A stretch of DNA of 64,000 nt, taken from positions 773,352 to 837,351 of the forward strand of contig NZ_LJWX01000002.1 in the NCBI RefSeq assembly GCF_001431705.1, in the 5' to 3' direction. The translations under genes and the position numbers were made by a program. Origin of the DNA: Ferrovum sp. JA12. GTDB lineage: Bacteria > Pseudomonadota > Gammaproteobacteria > Burkholderiales > Ferrovaceae. The notes beneath the pieces were generated by a model. It was not told where the DNA came from. It made no database searches and saw only the letters and a list, made by a program, of their open reading frames with translations. Each line of letters opens with the position of its first letter. The first letter of the stretch is position 1. This document shows, in pieces, positions 18,584-26,026 of this stretch.

Positions 18584-19730
18584 TGCTATGAAGAACACCT
18601 CTGTATTAGCCTTAATAAAGTTAATTTTTTTGAGCTTGTTACTCAGCATAGCGTTAATCATCTTTCTAGAGTCAGAATCAAGATATGTTCTGTTGAGTAT
18701 GATCATCACTATCATTTCTTTACTCTTTGTTTTTTTACGAATCAAAGCAACCCTACCATTTAATCAATTAATTTTTTTACATGAACCGAAAACCATCCCT
18801 GTTTTAATCACCTTGACTACGCTATGCATTACCGTGTACTTTCATAATACTCCCTTTGTATTACTGATGATGTGCACGGTATTATTGTACGCCACTGTCT
18901 GTCTGGGATTAACCATACAGTTGGGTTTTATCGGTATTGTTAATTTTGCGGCAGCCGCATTTTTTGGTATCGGAGGGTATAGTTCAGTTATTCTGTCTCA
19001 CTACCCTATACCAAGTTTAATCATTATTCTGTTATCAGGATTAATTTCGATGCTCTTTAGTGGCCTACTCATTTTCCCTGTCCTCAAAACACGAGGACAC
19101 TACGCAGCTTTAATTACCATAGCTGCTGGAATTTTGTTTAAAAACTTCCTGGAAGTAAATGATTCTCTCGGTGGATCGCAGGGATTACAAACACCTAGCA
19201 TTCATCTCCTTGGGTTTGATTTTAATAACGCCTTGAGTTTGGGAGAGATAGATGTGTCTTTTTATGTACCCTATATCCTTTTATGTTTATCTGTCTTCAT
19301 ATCCACTTATTTAATTACTCAACGTATAGAAAAGTCATGGTTTGGATTAACTTTAGATATAGTTAGAACAGACGAAACTGCAGCATCCACTTTTGGTATC
19401 GCCATTACCAAATGGAAAGTGACCGCTTTTCTTTTCGGTAATTTCATTATCGGTATTGCTGGTAGTGTGTATGCCAGTGTCACGGGATTTATTGCGCCAA
19501 ATAATTTTACCTTTAGTGATTCATTAATCATGATTTCAATTATTATTTTAGGCGGAATAGGAAATATGAGAAGTATCATCCCCGCCGCATTGATTATGAT
19601 TATCGTTCCAGAAAAACTTCAGTTTATTCAAGAATATCGCTTTTTACTTTATGCCTTATTAATCATTGGCGTATTACTTTTTCGTCCAAATGGTCTATTT
19701 CCTCGACCAATTCGCAATTTTAATCAATAA
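18570..19730 (+). CDS. Liv-type ABC transporter permease (LivM-like)
   Basis: A 386-residue permease. The GTG at 18570 has GCGGAG seven bases upstream and overlaps the previous gene by 14 bases. An ATG at 18588 is the alternative start. LGLTIQLGFIGIVNFAAAAFFGIGGY and the EAA-like loop with DETAASTFGIAITKWK identify the LivM family. The N-terminal extension with extra membrane spans (to about residue 85) is common in this group. Confidence 0.9.
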   Translation: MNEYSAMKNTSVLALIKLIFLSLLLSIALIIFLESESRYVLLSMIITIISLLFVFLRIKATLPFNQLIFLHEPKTIPVLITLTTLCITVYFHNTPFVLLMMCTVLLYATVCLGLTIQLGFIGIVNFAAAAFFGIGGYSSVILSHYPIPSLIIILLSGLISMLFSGLLIFPVLKTRGHYAALITIAAGILFKNFLEVNDSLGGSQGLQTPSIHLLGFDFNNALSLGEIDVSFYVPYILLCLSVFISTYLITQRIEKSWFGLTLDIVRTDETAASTFGIAITKWKVTAFLFGNFIIGIAGSVYASVTGFIAPNNFTFSDSLIMISIIILGGIGNMRSIIPAALIMIIVPEKLQFIQEYRFLLYALLIIGVLLFRPNGLFPRPIRNFNQ

Positions 19731-19745
19731 TTGTAGAGGACGACT

Positions 19746-20528
19746 ATGTTAGAACCCATTATCGAAGTGAAAGAGATCGTTGTTCAGTTTGGTGGTTTAA
19801 CTGCCCTAGATAAATTATCACTGATAATAAACCACAATGAAGTATTGGGGTTACTAGGGCCAAATGGTTCAGGAAAAACCACGCTGTTTAACGTTATGAC
19901 AGGCATTTATCGAGCTAAGAGTGGCTCAATATATTTTCAACAACAGGATTTATGTAAGCTGAGTCCACAGGCCATTTTCACGCTGGGAATTTCTCGTACT
20001 TTCCAAAGATCTAGACTATCACTTGATTTAACGGTTTTTGATAACATTGCCATTGGCCGACACTTACACTTAACCAACGATCTGTTTTCAACACTATTTA
20101 AACCTGGTGTATTTAAACAAGAGTATCGAGATACTAAAATTAAAATTATGGATCTCATGGGGCTCTTTTGCCCACATTTGATAGCACAACTCGAAAAACC
20201 AGTACATCAATTATCTATGATTGATAGAAGACGAATAGAAGTATGTCGCGCATTAATCACAGAACCTAAATTACTTCTTCTTGATGAGCCCTCCGCTGGC
20301 ATGACACATGATGAAACCCATGAGTTAATGAGTGATGTCCTGTTAGCCAAAAAGAAAATTGGAAATATTTCTATTGTCTTAATCGAACATGAGATGAGTG
20401 TCATTAAGTCAATCACTGAACGCTGTATTGTTTTGAGCTACGGCAAGCTTATTGCAGAGGGCCCTTATCAAAACATCATTCAGCATCATGAGGTTCAAAA
20501 AGCCTATTTGGGTGAGGAAGTGGCATGA
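19746..20528 (+). CDS. Liv-type ABC transporter ATPase (LivG-like)
   Basis: A 260-residue ATP-binding subunit. Walker A is GPNGSGKTTLFN, Walker B LLLLDEPSAGM, H-loop IEHEM. The signature region is degenerate (HQLSMIDRRRIEVCRAL instead of LSGGQ), which is often seen in one subunit of Liv-type pairs. The start follows AGAGGAC. Its stop codon overlaps the start of the LivF-like partner by 4 bases. Confidence 0.92.
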   Translation: MLEPIIEVKEIVVQFGGLTALDKLSLIINHNEVLGLLGPNGSGKTTLFNVMTGIYRAKSGSIYFQQQDLCKLSPQAIFTLGISRTFQRSRLSLDLTVFDNIAIGRHLHLTNDLFSTLFKPGVFKQEYRDTKIKIMDLMGLFCPHLIAQLEKPVHQLSMIDRRRIEVCRALITEPKLLLLDEPSAGMTHDETHELMSDVLLAKKKIGNISIVLIEHEMSVIKSITERCIVLSYGKLIAEGPYQNIIQHHEVQKAYLGEEVA

Positions 20529-21232
20529 CTATACTCAATATTAATCAAATTTATGTGGGTTATGACTTGGTTAATGTATTGCACGGCATATCAATTGAAG
20601 TGAAAGCAGGAGAAATCACCTGTATTCTCGGTGCCAATGGAGCTGGAAAAACCACACTTATTCGAGCAATCACTGGGTTAAATAAAGTTCGTCAAGGAAA
20701 TATTAACTGGCATGGTCAAGATATAACTGGGCTACCCGCCCATCAAATTGTTAAACAAGGGATTAGCTGTATTCCAGAAGGACGTAAAATTTTCCCCAAG
20801 CTCACCGTAACTGAAAACCTGCTACTGGGTGGTTTTCTAGAGAATAATCACCGGCTCATTCGTCAACGTATGGACCATGTCTTATCACTTTTCCCTCGTC
20901 TCGCGGAGAGAACCAATCAACTAGCAGGTACCATGTCGGGAGGAGAGCAAGCAATGGTATCTATTGGCCGCGGACTCATGGCAGAGCCTAAATTATTAGT
21001 TATTGACGAACCATCCTTAGGGTTATCACCTCTTTACGTACAAGAGAACTTTCGTATTATTGAATCCATTAATCGTGCAGGTATTGCGGTTTTATTAGTG
21101 GAGCAAAATGCAAAACAAACACTTAAGATTTCCCACCGTGGTTACTGTTTAAGCCAAGGAAAAGTTGTAGCCCATGGCACGGCCACAGAGTTACTTAATA
21201 ACGATGAAGTCAAATCAGCTTATTTCTCGTAA
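20525..21232 (+). CDS. Liv-type ABC transporter ATPase (LivF-like)
   Basis: A 235-residue ATP-binding subunit with all motifs intact: Walker A GANGAGKTTLIR, signature MSGGEQAM, Walker B LLVIDEPSLGLSP, and the Q-for-H switch in VEQNAKQ typical of LivF. The LivF-specific GISCIPEGRKIFPKLTVTENLL stretch is present. ATGA overlap with the LivG-like gene indicates coupled translation. Confidence 0.93.
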   Translation: MTILNINQIYVGYDLVNVLHGISIEVKAGEITCILGANGAGKTTLIRAITGLNKVRQGNINWHGQDITGLPAHQIVKQGISCIPEGRKIFPKLTVTENLLLGGFLENNHRLIRQRMDHVLSLFPRLAERTNQLAGTMSGGEQAMVSIGRGLMAEPKLLVIDEPSLGLSPLYVQENFRIIESINRAGIAVLLVEQNAKQTLKISHRGYCLSQGKVVAHGTATELLNNDEVKSAYFS

Positions 21233-21252
21233 TAATTCAGACAATACTCCCT

Positions 21253-22539
21253 ATGACCCATTCATTACATACCCATCAGCAATTACAAGAGCTTGTGCAA
21301 CAAGACAAACTTATCTCTTTTCTTGATCAATTGGCGCGTTTCGGAGGACGCCCTCAGGGTGGAGTATCGCGGGAAGCACTCTCCGAGGAGGATATAAAAG
21401 CCAGAGCATTTCTTACTAGACAAGCAAAAGAAAAAAATTGGCAAATTAGTAGCGATGCCATTGGTAACCTCTTTTTTCGAATTGGTTCTTCAAATCTGCC
21501 TGCGCTACTGTGTGGTAGCCACATTGATACGCAACCCATTGGTGGCAAACTAGATGGAGCCTATGGTGTAGTAGCCGCTATGATGGCGGGAGAGATTTTA
21601 GAGCAATCCGGTATCACTGACAGTCAAGCCATTGAGATCGTCATTTGGAATAATGAAGAAGGCTGTCGTTTTTCACCGGGAACCATGGGATCTAGTGCTT
21701 TAGCCGATCCCAGAAGAATTAAAGCATATTTAAACTCTCGCGATAAAAATGGGATGACATTGTCGGAGGCTATTCAAAATTTAAGAGTTCATGAATCTCA
21801 GATTCCAGTAAGAGAAGTTTCCCCCGTCTATAAGGCTTATTTAGAATTACATATTGAACAAGGACCTATCCTTGAGCATGAAAAAAAGTCTCTAGGTATT
21901 GTCACTGGCATACAAGCCGTAAGATGGTTCAAAATTACTATTAAGGGTATCGCATCTCATGCAGGGACCACACCCATGTCCCTAAGGCGTGATGCGGTTG
22001 AGTTTGCCCATACTTGCTATGCCGCATTGCGTCAGGCTGCGCAACCCCTCATTGAAAATGGACTTTTATTCACTAGCGGCAGTTGGCAGGTTAGCCCTAA
22101 CTCAATTAATACTATCGCAGATCAAGTTATCTTTACGCTAGACTTAAGGTGTCGTGACGATCGGTTATTAGATACTATGGAAGACGAATTGACAGTGATA
22201 CTTAAAAAAATCAGTTCAGAAAACCAATTTAGCATAACTATTGAATCACTTTTCAAAAGAAAAGTGACACAATTTCCTGAAAGTGTTACGGATTGCCTAA
22301 AGGAAGCCTGTGCAATTACCCAAGAATTAACTAATTGTTCAGGCTATTACCCCATGGTCTCTGGCGCCTTTCATGATGCGATGTATCTGTCAGATCTATG
22401 CCCTACTGCAATGCTTTTTGTACCCAGTATTAATGGTATCAGTCATAACGCTATAGAGAATACACATCCTGAGGACTTAACCTTAGGATTAAAGGCCTTG
22501 GTTTCGTCGCTATATCTAATGAGTAATAGGTTCCATTAA
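21253..22539 (+). CDS. M20 family amidohydrolase (allantoate / N-carbamoyl-amino acid hydrolase type)
   Basis: A 428-residue zinc (or Mn/Co) hydrolase. Metal ligands are visible in CGSHIDTQ (His), KLDGAYGV (Asp), WNNEEGCRF (Glu), LELHIEQG (His) and SHNAIENT (His). The lid domain begins at GIASHAGTTPM. The HIEQGPILE and DLRCRD segments place it in the hydantoinase/carbamoylase subfamily, which hydrolyses allantoate or N-carbamoyl-amino acids and releases ammonia and CO2. It is the last gene of the sigma-54-led ABC operon, 20 bases after LivF, so the imported compound is probably its substrate or precursor. The exact substrate is not determined. Confidence 0.88.
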   Translation: MTHSLHTHQQLQELVQQDKLISFLDQLARFGGRPQGGVSREALSEEDIKARAFLTRQAKEKNWQISSDAIGNLFFRIGSSNLPALLCGSHIDTQPIGGKLDGAYGVVAAMMAGEILEQSGITDSQAIEIVIWNNEEGCRFSPGTMGSSALADPRRIKAYLNSRDKNGMTLSEAIQNLRVHESQIPVREVSPVYKAYLELHIEQGPILEHEKKSLGIVTGIQAVRWFKITIKGIASHAGTTPMSLRRDAVEFAHTCYAALRQAAQPLIENGLLFTSGSWQVSPNSINTIADQVIFTLDLRCRDDRLLDTMEDELTVILKKISSENQFSITIESLFKRKVTQFPESVTDCLKEACAITQELTNCSGYYPMVSGAFHDAMYLSDLCPTAMLFVPSINGISHNAIENTHPEDLTLGLKALVSSLYLMSNRFH

Positions 22540-22554
22540 TCTCAAAGATCGTTG

Positions 22555-24255
22555 TCATTTCACCAATAATAAAAAAAGCAATAAAAGATTAAGAATGAGC
22601 GAGATAAAAACCAACAGCTTGATACCTATCGTTGGATCTCGTTTGAGCAATGGGGTGCGGCGAGCCACTCGCAGTGGACGCTGAGCGCCATATTCTAACG
22701 CCAACAAAAACTCCTCACAGGTTTCAAAGCGATCTTGTGGTTCCCGCGCCACACCTTTGAGTATCACATGTTCAAGCCACTCAGGTATATCAGGACAGTA
22801 GCGTATGGGCGTAATGGGATCACCAAATCGAGGCGTCTGAAACGGCTCGATTTCACCATAGGGATATTTGCGCGTTAACAATACATATAGCGTGACAGCC
22901 ACTGCATATAAGTCACTAGATTCGTTAGCAGGAATCCCTTTAAACAGTTCTGGCGCCATAAAAGAAGGCGTACCAGGATTATTGATCTCATTAAAAGCCT
23001 CTTCAGCATCGAGTCCATCGGACGCGGCAACTCCCAGATCAAGCAGTCGCAGACGGCCATCAGATCCCAGATGTAGATTATCCGGTTTAATATCACGATG
23101 AATAACCCCTAGCCTATGCAATACTGCCAGTGCTTTCAACATGCGGATGCCTAAGTCGGCGACCTCAATGGCAGTAAACTTTCGTCCTAATTCCAGGTGG
23201 CGGGCAAGAGTAGCACCTTCATGCCAGGTCATTAGATAATACAAACAGGATCGTTGTGGCCAATTCAAAACCTGTGGAAATTCTGCGCTAACCACTCGAC
23301 GCGCGAGCCATTCCTCATGGGCAATGGCTGCAATATCTGCTGAATCGGCATCACTGTGCAAGGTTTTAAGCACATAGTCCTGACCACTCTTTGAGTGACG
23401 CACGCGATAAAGGATCGTAATACGGGAGTCATGGATAACGTCAAGTACTATAAGACCATCTACCATCTGTCCTGATTTCAAACGCGGAGGCAATGGTAAA
23501 GCGGCGATACTTGTCACATTATCTCGCAAGCTCTGCAAGGGAAGTTGGATAATTTTTGCCACCAGCGCGGTACAGTTATCCTCTCCACCTGTCTCAGTGG
23601 CAGAGCAAGCAATTCGAGCTGCAATATCTTGTGCATTGTCAGAGGAGGAAAGAAGTTTAGTTAAATGAGCAGTACTCAATTCATTCCAGACCCCGTCACT
23701 GGCTAACAGAAAAAGATCCCCTTCGGCAAGATTACCATCAATAAAATCTATAGAAAGATTAGCATCCAAACCCACCGCACGAGACAGTACATTTTTAAGC
23801 TCCGGATGTACCCAGACATGATCAGTGGTCAGTAGTGATAGCTCATTATTGCGCAGACGGTAAACACGGGTATCACCAACATGAGCGATTGTATAACGCC
23901 TACCCCGCAACACCACAGCAGAAAGCGTAGTAGCCATTCCAGCAGTGACACTTGCCCGTCGACTGTGGGAATACAGCCAGCGATTCAACGCACTAATAAC
24001 TTTTTCTAACGACTGTGGAATACTCCAAGTATCAGGGGTCGAATAATAATCGGCAAGTAAACTGCGGATACAATATTCAGAAGCATCGCGCCCGCTTGCG
24101 TGCCCCCCTACTCCATCGGCTACGGCGATCACAATACCCTTATTTTCCAGTGCTGCTGCATTGGGCGTGACGCCACCACAATAATCCTCATTATGTTTAC
24201 GTAAACCTGCTAGGGAGGTATACCCTAAATCTACCTGCAATAAGCTTTTACTCAT
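22555..24255 (-). CDS. Bifunctional PP2C phosphatase / Ser-Thr kinase of the nitrate locus
   Basis: A protein of about 566 residues. N-terminal PP2C phosphatase (about 1-235): VADGVGGHASG, HVGDTRVYRL, ASDGVWNEL and GGEDNCTALV carry the metal-binding aspartates. A Hanks-type kinase follows (about 260-530): invariant Lys in YVLKTL, HRDIKPDN, DLG in place of DFG, GTPSFMAPE. It lacks a clear glycine-rich loop. A C-terminal membrane anchor (LLVFISLILNLLLLFLLLV) ends it. ATG at 24255 is preferred over a TTG at 24270. Both lack a strong ribosome site. It lies 22 bases after the nitrate transporter gene. Such fusions are found beside NasA-type loci, but the target protein is unknown. Confidence 0.9.
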   Translation of the reverse strand: MSKSLLQVDLGYTSLAGLRKHNEDYCGGVTPNAAALENKGIVIAVADGVGGHASGRDASEYCIRSLLADYYSTPDTWSIPQSLEKVISALNRWLYSHSRRASVTAGMATTLSAVVLRGRRYTIAHVGDTRVYRLRNNELSLLTTDHVWVHPELKNVLSRAVGLDANLSIDFIDGNLAEGDLFLLASDGVWNELSTAHLTKLLSSSDNAQDIAARIACSATETGGEDNCTALVAKIIQLPLQSLRDNVTSIAALPLPPRLKSGQMVDGLIVLDVIHDSRITILYRVRHSKSGQDYVLKTLHSDADSADIAAIAHEEWLARRVVSAEFPQVLNWPQRSCLYYLMTWHEGATLARHLELGRKFTAIEVADLGIRMLKALAVLHRLGVIHRDIKPDNLHLGSDGRLRLLDLGVAASDGLDAEEAFNEINNPGTPSFMAPELFKGIPANESSDLYAVAVTLYVLLTRKYPYGEIEPFQTPRFGDPITPIRYCPDIPEWLEHVILKGVAREPQDRFETCEEFLLALEYGAQRPLRVARRTPLLKRDPTIGIKLLVFISLILNLLLLFLLLVK

Positions 24256-24277
24256 ACGATAGTAAAACAAGCATCTA

Positions 24278-25489
24278 TCATATTTTTGCGGCAGTTAGGT
24301 GCGAGGCTCCCCAGGTTGTACGCCAACGTGATTTAACACCGCTAAGCCCTATCAAGGCGACGATTACAAGGGCGGCAAAGATAAGAAAACCAATCTGATA
24401 GCTACCTGTCATCTGTTTGGAGTACCCCAAACTGGAGGCAAGATAAAAGCCGCCGATCCCGCCTGCCATACCGACCAAGCCAGTCATAACACCAATTTCT
24501 TTACGAAAACGCTGCGGAACCAACTGAAAGACGGCCCCATTACCCATGCCAAGACTCAACATAGCGACCACAAACATGGCGAGCGCAGTCCATGCACTGT
24601 CTGGTGCAAAACTTACCGTAAAGAGCGACAGAGCTGCCACCACATACATGCCGCTTAGTGATTTAACACCACCAATGCGATCTGCAATATTCCCCCCAAT
24701 AGGGCGTACCATGGATCCTGCAAAAACACAGGCCGCAGTAAAAAAACCAGCTGTTTTAGCATCTAATTGGTATTGCGTATTGAAATAAATAGTTAACGAT
24801 GAGGCAAGCCCCACGAATCCACCAAAGGTCACCGAATAAAAAAACATAAACCACCAAGCGTCCTGATCCTTGAGTACTGCAGCGAATTCAGCCAATGACT
24901 TCGATGGGGGGCAATCAGGAGAGTATTTAGCTAAGGTGATATAGATAATAAACACAGTAATCAGTGGTATTAACGCCAAACCAAAAACGTTTGTCCAACC
25001 ATAAGCGATAGCCAGACTGGGCGCAACCAAGGCAGCAAGTGCAGTCCCGGAATTTCCAGCGCCAGCAATACCCATGGCGGTACCCTGATGTTCAGCGGGG
25101 TACCAACGCGAAGCCAGTGGTAAGGCGGCTGCAAATGATGCCCCTGCAACCCCCAAAAACATACCTAGTATAAGAGTCTGCAAGTAGGAGTGAACCCCCA
25201 TACGCCAGGCGATGAATAACACAATAATAATGATAAGTTGACCGATAGTCCCAGCCAACTTTGGTTTAACCTGATCAACCAATAATCCCATAACAACTCG
25301 TAGCAGCGCCCCAGATAAGATGGGAGTGGCCACCATCAACCCCTTTTGTGCAGGGGATAAATGTAGGCTTGCTGCAATTTGAACACCGAGCGGGCCCAGC
25401 AATACCCAAACCATGAAGGCAAGATCGAAATAAAGGAAGGCCGATAGCAGTGTTGGCATATGCCCAGCCTTCATAAAACCTTTACTCAT
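24278..25489 (-). CDS. Nitrate/nitrite MFS transporter (NarK/NasA type)
   Basis: A 403-residue, 12-span major facilitator protein. The nitrate signature is visible as AGAGNSGTALAALVAPSLA and a second GNGAVFQLVPQRF-x-GVMTGLVGMAGGIGGF segment. The start at 25489 has GGAG eight bases upstream. An upstream GTG (25498) is less likely. The job is uptake of nitrate for the NasA reductase encoded divergently. A sigma-54 type promoter at 25527-25541 fits its expression under nitrogen limitation. Confidence 0.93.
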   Translation of the reverse strand: MSKGFMKAGHMPTLLSAFLYFDLAFMVWVLLGPLGVQIAASLHLSPAQKGLMVATPILSGALLRVVMGLLVDQVKPKLAGTIGQLIIIIVLFIAWRMGVHSYLQTLILGMFLGVAGASFAAALPLASRWYPAEHQGTAMGIAGAGNSGTALAALVAPSLAIAYGWTNVFGLALIPLITVFIIYITLAKYSPDCPPSKSLAEFAAVLKDQDAWWFMFFYSVTFGGFVGLASSLTIYFNTQYQLDAKTAGFFTAACVFAGSMVRPIGGNIADRIGGVKSLSGMYVVAALSLFTVSFAPDSAWTALAMFVVAMLSLGMGNGAVFQLVPQRFRKEIGVMTGLVGMAGGIGGFYLASSLGYSKQMTGSYQIGFLIFAALVIVALIGLSGVKSRWRTTWGASHLTAAKI

Positions 25490-25526
25490 GAGAAACACTC
25501 CATTGTTGTTTATATTTTATTGTTCA

Positions 25527-25541
25527 GCAATTCCTATGCCA
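25527..25541 (-). promoter_or_regulatory. Sigma-54 promoter for the nitrate transporter gene
   Basis: Read on the minus strand: TGGCATA, GGAA, TTGC, followed by T. The -24 GG and -12 GC are correctly spaced. The predicted start is about 12 bases downstream, leaving a leader of about 25 bases before the ATG at 25489. Confidence 0.68.
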
Positions 25542-25632
25542 CATTTTCGGGAGAACCCGTGCGTAACAAAACAACCGGAGTTTGGTTGAGTTTTTAATAT
25601 AAATTGAAAATAATGGTGGCCCAATTATTGCG

Positions 25633-25674
25633 ATAATGGTGCATGACCATTGATAAACATGACAAAATGGTGCG
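25633..25674. promoter_or_regulatory. Two NtrC-like half-sites between the divergent nitrate operons
   Basis: GATAATGGTGCA (ending at 25643) and CAAAATGGTGCG (ending at 25674) both match the right half of the NtrC consensus (AAAATGGTGCA). They are spaced 31 bases apart, three helical turns. The left halves are poor. They lie about 100 bases from the transporter promoter and about 200 from the nirB promoter, normal distances for an enhancer. Confidence 0.45.
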
Positions 25675-25866
25675 AGCTTCCTTATTTGAATCCTATAAGT
25701 GCATAGATAAAGTGCGTTACTAAGCATCTATGATCTACATTGTAAAGTTCTCATTCCCTACCATAAGGTTTATAGATGGCAGCTTAGCCTCCCCTAACAA
25801 ATTTAACGGAATGGATTAATGTCATCAGTCATCTTCAGTGTTTAAAAAAATGCTTTCAATATAGCT

Positions 25867-25881
25867 TGGCACGCGACTTGC
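25867..25881 (+). promoter_or_regulatory. Sigma-54 promoter for nirBD-nirC-nasA
   Basis: TGGCACG, CGAC, TTGC: an exact match to the RpoN consensus. Transcription would start near 25893, giving a leader of about 130 bases before nirB. That leader could hold further control such as antitermination, but I see no clear hairpin-plus-T-run. Confidence 0.82.
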
Positions 25882-26026
25882 GTAATCACTAAGAGATTCA
25901 ACGGCTAATGACTGATTAAACCTCCGATCAGAGCATCAGCTCCCCCCAAGGAGTGAGTTGAAAAGCATTATGCTAATTTTATGTGCCGAATAATTAATGA
26001 ATCCCTTTTATAGTAAGGTTGACAAA

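Noticed and set aside
25524-25727. Reading frame in the nitrate control region on the minus strand
   Set aside because: It covers the sigma-54 motif and NtrC-like sites, has no ribosome site and looks like chance.
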